Shown here piece by piece: positions 12,916 to 22,025 of a DNA stretch of 24,470 bases. This DNA comes from a virus, in the IMG/VR virus record IMGVR_UViG_3300020129_000124, positions 1 to 24,470 of that record; one strand, 5' to 3'. How positions within the stretch are numbered: the stretch's first letter is position 1; every line of letters begins with the position of its first letter. The position numbers and the translations under genes were made by a program. The notes under the pieces were generated by a model. It ran no database searches, was not told the origin of the DNA, and was given only the letters and a program-made list of their open reading frames with translations.

Positions 12916-15900
12916 CAGACTGATCTTCGCGCTCGACGGCGATCTCGGACCTTATAACGCAACGCTCGGCCAAGCCGAGGCGATGACCGACAGGTCGGCG
13001 GCGCGCATTTCCGACAAGTGGAAGAACGTCGCGCTCGGCATGGGCGACCTTGGCGGCCAGAAAGCCTTCAAGGCTACAGCTTCCGGTGCCAGTGAACTGG
13101 AACGCGCACTCGGCGGCGTGTCGCTCAAAGCCGAGGAAGCCAGGCGCAACCTGATCGCGTCGAGCGGCGCCGGTGCCGCAATGACGGCGCTCTTTAGGGA
13201 CATCGCCAAGGTCGCGCCCGCCAGCATGCTGACGGCCAGCGAAGGCATCAGGCTGACGCAGCGCGAACTGTGGCACCTGAGCGCAGCCGCCAGAGAGATC
13301 GCCACCGGCCAATTCTCGCGCCTGCCGATCACCGCCGCGGTGATCGCTGCCCATTTTGGCGGACTGACTGCAGGCACTCTGGCGCTCGGTGCCGCTGTTC
13401 TCACGATCCCAGTTGCTTTCGGCGTTGCCGCCTATCAAACCGAACAGGCACTGGCACGAATCAGAAGCGCGCTGGCCATCACGGGCTACGCGTCCGGCAT
13501 TACCGCCAGCCAAGCTGGTCAGATCGCGGCCAGCATCTCTGCGGGTAGCGGCGGCACATACTCCCAGCTGGGCGGTCGCGGCTTGGTCGGCCAGCTTGCT
13601 GGAAACTTGGTGCCAGGCGCTTCGATTGCGCGCGCTGGCATCGCGGCAACGCAGTACGAGCTTGGCGCTGGCGTTTCTGAGAAGGACGCGGTCAAGATCA
13701 TCTCGGACATGTTCGCCGACCCGACGAAGTCGGCACAGCAACTCGACCGCGAGATGAACCTGCTGACCTTTGCGCAGACCGAGCAGGTGCGCAGGCTCCA
13801 GGAGCAGGGCGAGTACGAGAAGGCCGGCGATCTGATCCTGCAAGCATTCTCGGACCGCACGCGCGAAGCAGCAAACCAGGCCAACTATTTTGCCATCATG
13901 CTGGCGAAGGCCGAGGGCGGCGTCGGCGGCTTTCTCGACTTCCTCGGCAAGAAAGTCCTCGGCATGGGGCTGACGCCGCAGGAAGAACTGAAATTCCTGC
14001 AGGGCGGCGGTCAAAAGTACAGCTACGGCGTCATTCCGGAATACGACACTGCCAGTCGCGCTGCGCGCATTGCCGAACTCCAGAGACAGATTGCTGAGGA
14101 AGCCACGCGCGCCAAGTCGGGGCAGCAGGCGAGGGCGATCTTCGATGCGTACCCGGATGCCGCAAGGGGCGCAGATCAGTTCAACGCTCACGTGCGCGAC
14201 CTCACCGATCGCTTGGCGAAGGCCAACAAGGCGCTCGCAGAGAACAAGGGCGTCCACAACGAATACATCGACGGAATCAGGAAAGAGAAAACTGCGCTCG
14301 AAGGCGCGCTAAAGCCTGGCGTCCAGCGCACGGCGGTCCAGATTGCCCAAGAGGAGGCGGCAGATCGACTGAGAGTCGCGCGCGCGGCGCCAGAGCATCA
14401 GGCGACTGTTGCCGCCCAACTCGCAGCCCAGCGCACGCTGGAACGTAACCTGGCCAGCGGCACGATGCTGCCGGCCGATGCGCAAGCTATTTTCCGTGCC
14501 CAGATGCAGGGCGCAGCCGCGGGCGACATCAAGGCCGGCCAGCGCCTCGATCAGCGCATCAAGGATCTTCTGGCTGAAGCGAGCGCCGCTGAAACCGTGG
14601 CAAAGGCTTTCGACGAAAGCGTGGCCGCTGGAGATCGTGCCAAGGCCGCTGGCGAAGCGCATGTGATGGTGGTCAAGAAAGAAATCGCCGCAAGCATGGA
14701 AATGGCTGCGACCAACGCGATTCTGGCCAAGTCCTTCGCGACACTTTCGGCGGCTGAGTCGGAGCGCATCGCAAAAGAAGCTCTGGCTGTCGCCGCGTTG
14801 CGCGCGGAGGCCGCCGCCGGTGGAAGTCCGATCGCGCAAGCAATCGCGGGTGCGCGTGCCGCCGCGACGGCTGAAACAGCGCCGGAATTTGCCGCTGCGA
14901 ACGCAATGGCGCCCGGGCCGGATCAGGTCAATGCACTGGCGGAGGCGGGCGACCATTTCAACAAGGCGCTCGCGAATAACATCGCCAAGCTGGACGCGGC
15001 TGCCCAGCGAGCGGCAGCGTCGCAACTGTTCCGGCTTCAGACTGACATAAACACCACGCAGCAGCGCGCAGGACTTCTGGCGCAGGGCGGCACGCAAGAC
15101 GATCTTCGCAGGCTCGAGGCCGCGCAAGCCGCAGTCGAAGAACTCAGTCGGACAACGGATGTCTATGCCGAGAAGAACCGCGCTCTGGTCGAGTCCATGA
15201 TGGATGCCGCCGTCGCTGCGTCCGACCTCAACGATGCCTACCAAAAGAACTTGAAAGAGGCGAGCGATCTGGCATCCGGCATCACTGGTCCGCTCGATCA
15301 ATTCCTCAACTATAAGACCAGCTTCGGCAACATGCTGAAGGAGATGCTCTCCAACGTGTACGGCACTGTGCTGAAGAACACAGTGATCGAGCCGCTCAAT
15401 AAGCAGCTTACCGGGATCTTCGGCAACCTGCTCGGTGGCATTGCGCAGCCCGGTGCGACGCCTGCGAAACCTCTGTACGCGTACGTGGTCAACGCTGGTG
15501 GCGCGCCTGGAGGCAGCGCTGCGCCCAGTGGCGGCGGGATCCCGGGAATTCTCAACAGCCTTTTCCCGAGCGCACAGCAGGGCACTGGTATCCTGTCAGG
15601 CTTGTCGAGCGCCGGACCGGGGCAAGGCTTCGGCGTGCCGCCGCTTGCCTCGTCGGCCGACAGCGGTGGCTTCCTCAGCACAATCGGATCATGGCTGACG
15701 GACGCGCTCGGCTTTCTCGGCCTTGCGACCGGTGGACCGGCGTACGCTGGCCAGTCCTACCTGGTGGGCGAACGCGGCATGGAAATCTTCGTGCCGAACC
15801 AGTCCGGCTATGTCGTGCCGAACAGCAATCTCAAGCGGCGCTCCGTCAATGACAATGCGCGCGTGGCGGGCGGGGATACGCACCACTGGAACTTTTACGG

Positions 15901-15991
15901 CCCAACGGATGGCGCCTCGGTGCTGCGCTCGGTCGGACAGGCCGAGGCGCGCGTGGCGCGCATGTCGCGCAGTGGTGAGCGTAACCTATGA
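12896..15991 (+). CDS. Tape measure protein
   Basis: A 1031-residue protein with a GTG start after an AGGGAG ribosome-binding site, overlapping the chaperone frame. It has the usual tape measure layout: a short N-terminal part (DRLIFALDGDLGPYNATL), a hydrophobic stretch at about residues 143-180, a long Ala-rich helical middle with several coiled-coil regions, and a C-terminal lambda-type end (LATGGPAYAGQSYLVGERG followed by MEIFVPNQSGYVVPN near 940-977). Prophage-type segments such as ALAITGYASGITASQAGQIA also fit TMP_2 members. It sets tail length and may pass into the host membrane during DNA entry. At about 0.15 nm per residue a roughly 150-nm tail would be expected, by general rule only. 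Confidence 0.9.
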   Translation: MSDTPIDRLIFALDGDLGPYNATLGQAEAMTDRSAARISDKWKNVALGMGDLGGQKAFKATASGASELERALGGVSLKAEEARRNLIASSGAGAAMTALFRDIAKVAPASMLTASEGIRLTQRELWHLSAAAREIATGQFSRLPITAAVIAAHFGGLTAGTLALGAAVLTIPVAFGVAAYQTEQALARIRSALAITGYASGITASQAGQIAASISAGSGGTYSQLGGRGLVGQLAGNLVPGASIARAGIAATQYELGAGVSEKDAVKIISDMFADPTKSAQQLDREMNLLTFAQTEQVRRLQEQGEYEKAGDLILQAFSDRTREAANQANYFAIMLAKAEGGVGGFLDFLGKKVLGMGLTPQEELKFLQGGGQKYSYGVIPEYDTASRAARIAELQRQIAEEATRAKSGQQARAIFDAYPDAARGADQFNAHVRDLTDRLAKANKALAENKGVHNEYIDGIRKEKTALEGALKPGVQRTAVQIAQEEAADRLRVARAAPEHQATVAAQLAAQRTLERNLASGTMLPADAQAIFRAQMQGAAAGDIKAGQRLDQRIKDLLAEASAAETVAKAFDESVAAGDRAKAAGEAHVMVVKKEIAASMEMAATNAILAKSFATLSAAESERIAKEALAVAALRAEAAAGGSPIAQAIAGARAAATAETAPEFAAANAMAPGPDQVNALAEAGDHFNKALANNIAKLDAAAQRAAASQLFRLQTDINTTQQRAGLLAQGGTQDDLRRLEAAQAAVEELSRTTDVYAEKNRALVESMMDAAVAASDLNDAYQKNLKEASDLASGITGPLDQFLNYKTSFGNMLKEMLSNVYGTVLKNTVIEPLNKQLTGIFGNLLGGIAQPGATPAKPLYAYVVNAGGAPGGSAAPSGGGIPGILNSLFPSAQQGTGILSGLSSAGPGQGFGVPPLASSADSGGFLSTIGSWLTDALGFLGLATGGPAYAGQSYLVGERGMEIFVPNQSGYVVPNSNLKRRSVNDNARVAGGDTHHWNFYGPTDGASVLRSVGQAEARVARMSRSGERNL

Positions 15992-16623
15992 GCACGTTCG
16001 ACGAAGTCCGGTTTCCGGTCGAAATATCGTTTGGATCATCTGGCGGCCCGACGCGCCAGACCCAGATCGTCATCATGGGCTCCGGCGCCGAAGCGAGGAA
16101 TGCTCGCTGGCTCAACAGCCGGCGCGAATACGACATCGGCTATGGCTTGCGCAGCATGAACGATCTGCACACCGTCATCGCGTTTTTTGAGGCCCGCAAC
16201 GCGCAACTGATCGGCTTTCGCTTCAAGGACTGGACAGATTACAAGTCGTGCGGTCCAGACAGCACGCCCAGTCCCATCGACCAAAACATCGGCACCGGCT
16301 CGGTCACACCCCTCGCGTTTCAGTTGGTGAAAAAATATCAGTCGGGATCGTCGTTCTGGACGCGCACGATCTTGAAGCCAGTGGCCGGCACGACTCGCAT
16401 CGCCGTCAATGGCACAGAACAGTTCGGAAACTTCACCGTCGACACCACCACCGGCATCGTCAGCTTCACGTCCAGCCCGCCAGGCGCTGGTGCGACTGTG
16501 ACGGCTGGATACGAATTCGACACGCCTGTGCGCTTCGACAGCGACAAGCTCACCATCAACATGAAGGAAGCCAACGCCGGAAATTATCCGAGCATCATGC
16601 TCAGGGAGCTTTTCAGTGCGTAA
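15988..16623 (+). CDS. Distal tail protein, DUF2460 / GTA-gp12-like
   Basis: A 211-residue protein with ATGA overlap. It begins MSTFDEVRFPVEISFGSSGGP and has the family features ARWLNSRREYDIGYGLRS, then DLHTVIAFFEARNAQLIGFRFKDWTDYKS and a closing FDTPVRFDSDKLTINM. These identify DUF2460 (TIGR02217), the GTA gp12 group. In RcGTA this protein caps the tail tube and joins it to the hub. Its stop overlaps the next gene's GTG by 8 bases. Order and neighbours match the GTA tail tip exactly. Confidence 0.9.
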   Translation: MSTFDEVRFPVEISFGSSGGPTRQTQIVIMGSGAEARNARWLNSRREYDIGYGLRSMNDLHTVIAFFEARNAQLIGFRFKDWTDYKSCGPDSTPSPIDQNIGTGSVTPLAFQLVKKYQSGSSFWTRTILKPVAGTTRIAVNGTEQFGNFTVDTTTGIVSFTSSPPGAGATVTAGYEFDTPVRFDSDKLTINMKEANAGNYPSIMLRELFSA

Positions 16624-17521
16624 TATCCCGGCTCCGTTGCAGGCACATCTCTCCAGCAGGGTCACGACGACATGCCTTTGCTGGAAGGTCGCGAGGCCCG
16701 ATGCCGTCGTTTACGGGTTCACCGATCACGATGCCCCAGTGACCGTTGCCGGAGTTAACTACGAGGCGTCCACATCGTTATCAGCGACTGCGATACAAGA
16801 GCAGCTTGGCTTGGCCGTTTCCAACCTCGAAGTACTTGGCCTTCTCAACTCCAGCCGCATCTCCGAAATTGATCTGCTCTCGGGACGCTATGACGGCGCG
16901 GTGGTCACAATCATTCTGGCGAACTGGGCAGACCCGACGCAGTTCGTCATCCTGATGCAGGGCACGCTTGGCAAGGTCAGCATTGGCGACATCAGTTTCC
17001 AAGCGGAAATCCGAAGCCCGAGCCAAGCGTTCTCGCAATACATTTGCTCGCTTATCTCGCCACGATGTCGCGTCGTGACCTTCGCGGGTGGCGGCTCCGG
17101 TTTAGAAGCTGGATGCGCCGCCAACATCGCTGGCCAGATACGCGCTGGCACGGTCGCAAGCGTGACCGACCGCAAGACGTTCGCTATCAACGCGATCGGC
17201 GGCATGCCAGCAGATGGAACGGGAGGCACTAAGGGCGGCGGCTTCTACGCCTTCGGCACGATCTCATTCACCAGCGGCAACAATGTCGGCCTATCCAAGG
17301 AGATCGCCACGCAGACCGGAGGCGTGAACTTCGTGCTGAACGAACCGTTCGCCCAGGACATTCAGGTTGGCGATGCTTTCACGCTTCAGCCCGGCTGCGA
17401 CCGCACGCTGCCGATCTGCCGCGACAACTGGAATCAAATCGTCAACCGCCGCGCCGAGGACTACGTGCCAGGCACTGACCAAGTCTTCAGGGTCAACACC
17501 AGCGGAGGCGGTTTCTTATGA
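16616..17521 (+). CDS. Tail tip hub protein, DUF2163 / GTA-gp13-like
   Basis: A 301-residue protein, GTG start 8 bases inside the previous gene. It begins MRNIPAPLQAHLSSRVTTTC, with TDHDAPVTVAGVNYEA and then SNLEVLGLL, typical of DUF2163 (TIGR02218). Four cysteines at residues 151, 167, 261 and 268 (SPRCR, GCAA, GCDRTLPICRDNW) match the places where the related lambda gpL protein binds an iron-sulfur cluster, so a cluster is likely here too. It ends in a DYVPGTDQVFRV segment seen in the family. In GTA tails it forms the hub ring with gp12 and gp15. ATGA overlap leads to the peptidase gene. Confidence 0.9.
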   Translation: MRNIPAPLQAHLSSRVTTTCLCWKVARPDAVVYGFTDHDAPVTVAGVNYEASTSLSATAIQEQLGLAVSNLEVLGLLNSSRISEIDLLSGRYDGAVVTIILANWADPTQFVILMQGTLGKVSIGDISFQAEIRSPSQAFSQYICSLISPRCRVVTFAGGGSGLEAGCAANIAGQIRAGTVASVTDRKTFAINAIGGMPADGTGGTKGGGFYAFGTISFTSGNNVGLSKEIATQTGGVNFVLNEPFAQDIQVGDAFTLQPGCDRTLPICRDNWNQIVNRRAEDYVPGTDQVFRVNTSGGGFL

Positions 17522-17931
17522 GCCTCACCCAAGAGCAGAAGGTCGCCGTCGCCGCATCTGTGCGCTCCTATGTGGGCGTGCGCTGGGTCGGCCAGGGCCG
17601 AAGCCACAAGGGCATTGACTGCATTGGTGTCATCGTCATGGGTTTTCGCGGCGGCGGACTGACCGTCGACGAAGGCGTGCCGGACTACCAGGGAATAGAC
17701 TCCGTCAGAATGGTTCGCTTGCTGCGTCGCCATTGCGATCCGGTCACGGACGGCAGCTTTGATGTCGGCGATGTCGTCGTTTATGGCGCCGCGCAAGAAA
17801 CTCACGTGGCGATGATCGTGGACGGCAACCCGTTCAATGCGGTCCACTGTCCGCTTGGCGAAGAAGCCGTCGAGGCGCGCTTCGATCCATCGCGCGCTCC
17901 AATGAAGGGCGTTTATAGATGGCGTTCCTAG
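17518..17931 (+). CDS. NlpC/P60 cell-wall peptidase, GTA-gp14-like
   Basis: A 137-residue enzyme with ATGA overlap. The catalytic cysteine is Cys35 in KGIDCIGVIV; the catalytic histidine is His96 in ETHVAMIV; His110 (NAVHC) may be the third polar residue. This is the NlpC/P60 layout. Such tail-tip peptidases cut peptide cross-links in peptidoglycan to open a path for DNA injection. It overlaps the following tail tip gene by 13 bases and corresponds in position and size to GTA gp14. Confidence 0.9.
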   Translation: MSLTQEQKVAVAASVRSYVGVRWVGQGRSHKGIDCIGVIVMGFRGGGLTVDEGVPDYQGIDSVRMVRLLRRHCDPVTDGSFDVGDVVVYGAAQETHVAMIVDGNPFNAVHCPLGEEAVEARFDPSRAPMKGVYRWRS

Positions 17932-20900
17932 CGCTCATTCTTCCCGTCGTGCTGGGCGCCATCGAAGGCGCGTCGACAACTGCGCTTATTGGTACGGCGG
18001 TGCTGTCCGGCCTGTCGTATTTCTTCCTGCGCCCGCACCAGCAGCGGCCAACCGTGAAGGGCCAGTCGTCTTCGTGGGGCATGCCGATCGACATCGTTTA
18101 CAATTCGGGACGCGTGCCGGGAAAAGTCATTCAGGCATCGCAAGTTCAGGAACACAAAAACAAAAGCCTTCTAAAGAAAATCCTGACAGGCGGTCTGACT
18201 GGGAAGGAACAGAGCAACTTCGTCCAGACCATTGCGGTTGCGTTTGCTGAAGGCCCGCGCACGGTCCTGCGCATCTGGGCTGACAACCAGGTCATTTACG
18301 ATCCGCGGCCGTTCTCGATTCCGCCGCAGTGGCAAGCAAACCACGACTACGCTAGCGGCGATATTGTCATCCCGGTCGGCAGCACTGGCGCGCCTGGGCT
18401 TCGCCAATTTGTTGCCACCACTGATGGCACGTCCGGCTCGGTTGAGCCGACGTTGAATAACACCATCGCAGCCACGACCAGAGACAACGAAATCGTCTGG
18501 CAGACGCAGAAGATCCCGAAGCAGCGCAAAGTCGGCGCGCAGTTCAAGTTCATCCTTCGCATCTACAACGGCGACGAAGCCCAGCTGGCTGATTCGGCTC
18601 TCGAGGAAATTGTTGGCACGGGCAACCAGTCGGCCTACCGCGGGCTCGTATATGTCGTCTTCGAGCAGCTCAACATTTCGAAGTTTGGCAATCGCATCCC
18701 GAATTTCGAGGCCGAGATTGTCAACCTGTTCGTGCCGATCCCATTTTACACAGACCTCAGCAGCCCCGGAAATGGTCTGGCATTCGAAGACATGGTCGCG
18801 CAGCCCGGCGCGCTCAAAGCTTATGCATTCGTCGACGAGCAGACGGTACCGATCACCAACGCGATCATCAGCTTTACATTGGCTGAGGTGTCACTGACGT
18901 CCGCGAACGTGCTGCGTAAAAGCGCACCCATTTCAGCGGCTAATCTTGGCAACGACAATTCGCAGGAGAACGTCGGCGTCATCGCCTGGAATGTCCCGAA
19001 CACCCTGTGGCGAGGCAACGGCCCTGCTGGCGGCCCGACTTCGTTCGATCTGACGACCATGAGCAACATTCCGACCGCGTCTTATGCGTGGCCGGGAACG
19101 CCGACCTACAACAATCCAAACTATCCCTATGCCATCAGCCCGGACGGTAAGACGATCATCGGCGTGAGTTGGAAGTTCTCGGCTCCGAACGACAATATTC
19201 TGCAAGGAGTCAATCTGACATCGGGCGCGGGCAACGTGGCCGCCGCCAGCGCCATAGGCGGCCCCACAAGCGGGACAAGCACGTTTCTCTGGGTGCCGGT
19301 ATTCGATGATACCGGTCACATCTGGAATCTCGACAACAAGGGGCGCCTGTGGCGCACGACAGTCGCACAGTCCGGGGGCGGTGCGCCCACGCTGTCGTCC
19401 ATGACGTCCTTCAATCTGAACTCCTATGGCAGCTTCTCATTCTATGGCAGCGTCAGCTTCAATCCCGACACACACCGCGTCACGGCGTGGCTCTACGACA
19501 ATTCAGCCGGGAATATGCGCGCCATCGACTTCGACACCATCGGCTTGACCGTCGTTGGCAATCACCTGGCGGACGACGGCAGCGCCCAGTTCACAAATCC
19601 AGACCAAAATGGCTGGTCGAACAAACAGTTCTTGGCGGCCACTGGCGGCGTCGGACACACGATAAATCAAGTCGGGCTCTATGATCGAAACGCCGGCACC
19701 TACTTTCAATACGACTGGATGGCGACCTGGAATTTGCCCAACCCGACGGGCGGCATTAACCCGCCGCACATCAATCTTTTCGCCGCCATCGCAAACCAAA
19801 CAGGCACAGCTGTCGTTTCAACAAAGTCCAGCACCAGCGCAAATCTGGCCGGCACCGTGTTTTGGTATTTTCCGCTGGTGCCTGGCGGCCTAACGCTGGC
19901 CGACATTGTCGCAGATGTCTCGAACAGAGTCGGGCTCGCTGGACAATACGACTATTCGCAGCTGGCATCGGTGATTCCGCGTGGCATCACCGTCATGGAC
20001 CGCATGCCGGCAAGAGCCTTTCTCGAATCCATTCAGCCAGCGTTCTTCTACGACCTGACCGACATTGGCGCGCAGGTCGTTGGAACATTGCGTTCGCTAT
20101 CGTCGCTTTCTGTGACAATCCCCGAGGCCGACCTCGCTGCGACCGACGAGAGCAGCAGCAGTCAAATAGTCGATAAGCTCACAATCGACCGCAACGACGA
20201 CCGCGAGATTCCGCGCGACTTGGCGATCACCTATTACGACTATCAGCACGACTATCAGCAGAGCGGCACGCCGGAAATTCGTGACCCCATCACCAACTAT
20301 TCGTCCGGCCGCAACACGCTGACCGTTCCGTGCGTGCTGACGCCTGGCGAAGCGGCAAACATTGCCAAGCGGGTGCTGTACCTTGCCTGGATCGAGCGAC
20401 AGACGGATAAATGCTCCATCCCACTCGAATATCTCGGCATCACGCCGGGCGACGTCATCAGTCCGGTGCGCAACAGCTATGGGCATATCGTGCGTGTCAC
20501 ACGCGCGACGCTCAATCCTCGCCTGGTGATCGACATCGAGGCGGTGAGCGAAGACCTTGGCGTTTATGAACTGGTCCAGCCGCCAGCGCTCACCGACCAG
20601 ACCACCGGTTCATTCACGCCTGGACAGGTCGCCCAAATCGTTCCACCGCTGCTTGCAGTGCTCGACACGGCGGTTCTTGATCCCAGCCAGCTTCAAGAGC
20701 CAGGCGTTTACGCGACTGTCACGCCAGACGAGTTTGAGGGCGCATTCCAGGGCGCGACGATTCTCGACTCCTCAGACAATTCCGTGTTCACGCCGGTTGC
20801 AGCTGTCGGCACGCCGGCCACTATGGGCCAGGTCGTGACCGGGCCGCCACTTCCAGACTGGCCAAAATTCACGACGTGGGACCGCACGAACAGCCTGCAA

Positions 20901-21617
20901 ATAAATTTGATGTTCGGACAGTTCGCCAGCGCGTCCGAAGCATCGTTGATCGACAATTTCACCAACGCACTGTGGATGGCGAATGGCGAAATCATCCAGT
21001 TCGCGACCGCAGTCCTGATCGACGCAGATTCCAACCTCTGGCAAATCTCCGATCTGTTGCGCGGCAGGCTCGGCACGGAGTCCTTCACCGGCACTCATGG
21101 CGCATCTGAAATGACCGTTCTTCTCGACAAGGTGTCGGTGCAAGACGTCGCATACCAACCCTCGACGCTCGACCAGACGCTCTACTGGGAAGCGGTCAAT
21201 GACTCGCCCATTGCCAACGGCACCAGCGCGATACAGACGCTTGTTATGACGACGCGCAGGCTGAAGCCATGGGCGCCCTTCTACATCAAGGGCACGCGCG
21301 ACGGCCCACTCAACCTGACGATCACCGGTATCCGCCGCGTGCGCTACCGCGGCACGCCGCTCTGGCATCCTCCGGAGACGGACACGCCGATCACGACCGA
21401 GGTCGACATCATGAGCGGCGCGAGCGTGGTGCGCACAATCACGGCGACCGCCTCTGGCGGCGGGTCGGTGGTGCAAGATGCAGCTGCGTTCACCGTGCTC
21501 TACACGGCGGCAGACCAGACGACAGATTTCGGAAGCCCGCAGGCGTCCGTCAGTGTAAAGGTTTACCAACTCAACGCCGTCCGCGGTCGTGGCTACCCCG
21601 GCGCGGCCACGATCTGA
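17919..21617 (+). CDS. Host-specificity tail tip protein, GTA-gp15-like, with inserted domains
   Basis: A 1232-residue protein. It starts inside the peptidase gene and begins with two hydrophobic segments (FLALILPVVLGAIEG and ALIGTAVLSGLSYFF). The conserved core has GMPIDIVYNSGRVPG, then YRGLVYVVFEQLNISKFGNRIPNFEAE, a later saRaaLe-like RMPARAFLESIQPAFFYD, LRGRLGTESFTGTHGASE and an end with VKVYQLNAVRGRGYPG. These are typical of GTA gp15/lambda J-like proteins. Two extra parts stand out: a small module at about residues 135-195 (WQANHDYASGDIVIP to EPTLNN), and a region at about 347-655 rich in Gly, Ser, Thr and Trp with repeated W/F-x-P and LWRTT-type pieces. The second looks like an inserted beta domain and may bind receptor or glycan. 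Confidence 0.9.
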   Translation: MAFLALILPVVLGAIEGASTTALIGTAVLSGLSYFFLRPHQQRPTVKGQSSSWGMPIDIVYNSGRVPGKVIQASQVQEHKNKSLLKKILTGGLTGKEQSNFVQTIAVAFAEGPRTVLRIWADNQVIYDPRPFSIPPQWQANHDYASGDIVIPVGSTGAPGLRQFVATTDGTSGSVEPTLNNTIAATTRDNEIVWQTQKIPKQRKVGAQFKFILRIYNGDEAQLADSALEEIVGTGNQSAYRGLVYVVFEQLNISKFGNRIPNFEAEIVNLFVPIPFYTDLSSPGNGLAFEDMVAQPGALKAYAFVDEQTVPITNAIISFTLAEVSLTSANVLRKSAPISAANLGNDNSQENVGVIAWNVPNTLWRGNGPAGGPTSFDLTTMSNIPTASYAWPGTPTYNNPNYPYAISPDGKTIIGVSWKFSAPNDNILQGVNLTSGAGNVAAASAIGGPTSGTSTFLWVPVFDDTGHIWNLDNKGRLWRTTVAQSGGGAPTLSSMTSFNLNSYGSFSFYGSVSFNPDTHRVTAWLYDNSAGNMRAIDFDTIGLTVVGNHLADDGSAQFTNPDQNGWSNKQFLAATGGVGHTINQVGLYDRNAGTYFQYDWMATWNLPNPTGGINPPHINLFAAIANQTGTAVVSTKSSTSANLAGTVFWYFPLVPGGLTLADIVADVSNRVGLAGQYDYSQLASVIPRGITVMDRMPARAFLESIQPAFFYDLTDIGAQVVGTLRSLSSLSVTIPEADLAATDESSSSQIVDKLTIDRNDDREIPRDLAITYYDYQHDYQQSGTPEIRDPITNYSSGRNTLTVPCVLTPGEAANIAKRVLYLAWIERQTDKCSIPLEYLGITPGDVISPVRNSYGHIVRVTRATLNPRLVIDIEAVSEDLGVYELVQPPALTDQTTGSFTPGQVAQIVPPLLAVLDTAVLDPSQLQEPGVYATVTPDEFEGAFQGATILDSSDNSVFTPVAAVGTPATMGQVVTGPPLPDWPKFTTWDRTNSLQINLMFGQFASASEASLIDNFTNALWMANGEIIQFATAVLIDADSNLWQISDLLRGRLGTESFTGTHGASEMTVLLDKVSVQDVAYQPSTLDQTLYWEAVNDSPIANGTSAIQTLVMTTRRLKPWAPFYIKGTRDGPLNLTITGIRRVRYRGTPLWHPPETDTPITTEVDIMSGASVVRTITATASGGGSVVQDAAAFTVLYTAADQTTDFGSPQASVSVKVYQLNAVRGRGYPGAATI

Positions 21618-21625
21618 GGTGATCC

Positions 21626-22015
21626 ATGCCGTCGTCTTCAAACCTTGACATCGTCCATCTGGATGCCAACGCCGCGCAGCCCGAGGTCGTGGTCGACGCT
21701 GCCATCGATGCGCTCGACGCCAAGATCACCGGCGTGGTCAACATCGGCATCGGCGCCAGCAACGTCGCATCGCTGACGCAGGACCAGCAGGCGGCGGGAA
21801 GCATCTTCGTGGTTGCTGACAATAGCCCTGGCTCGACCGGCGCAATCACGGTCACCTTTGCGACATTCGGCATGGGGCTGTGCAGCATCTACAATTCGAC
21901 TGGTCACACGCTCACGCTGAAATATGCTGGCCAGCTTGCCGTGGCACCGGTGTGGGCGGCCGGCGCGCGCGGTATCTTCCAGGGCGACAAACTCAACATC
22001 ACCAAACTGGTCTAG
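21626..22015 (+). CDS. Small post-tail protein, unknown function
   Basis: A 129-residue protein with a GAGGTGA ribosome-binding site before the ATG. The N-terminal third is polar and helical (VVVDAAIDALDAKITG). The C-terminal two thirds alternate short beta strands (GSIFVVADNSPG, AITVTFATFGMG, HTLTLKYAGQLAVAP). It lies directly after the host-specificity protein and before the lysis genes, a place often used for small tail fibre or tip-attached proteins. I do not recognise the family. A host-contact role is inferred from position and beta-rich composition. Confidence 0.6.
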   Translation: MPSSSNLDIVHLDANAAQPEVVVDAAIDALDAKITGVVNIGIGASNVASLTQDQQAAGSIFVVADNSPGSTGAITVTFATFGMGLCSIYNSTGHTLTLKYAGQLAVAPVWAAGARGIFQGDKLNITKLV

Positions 22016-22025
22016 GAGGACGAAC

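Noticed and set aside
12899-14257. Long open frame on the minus strand (452 codons)
   Set aside because: It lies wholly inside the tape measure gene on the other strand and its protein has no recognisable domain and a biased His/Arg/Gln-rich composition, as expected from reading high-G+C coding DNA backwards.
14309-15301. Minus-strand open frame of 330 codons
   Set aside because: Opposite the tape measure coding sequence, no ribosome-binding site or domain signs, and all neighbours run on the plus strand.
20772-21641. Minus-strand open frame of 289 codons
   Set aside because: Mirrors the highly conserved 3' end of the host-specificity gene; the plus-strand product has clear family motifs.
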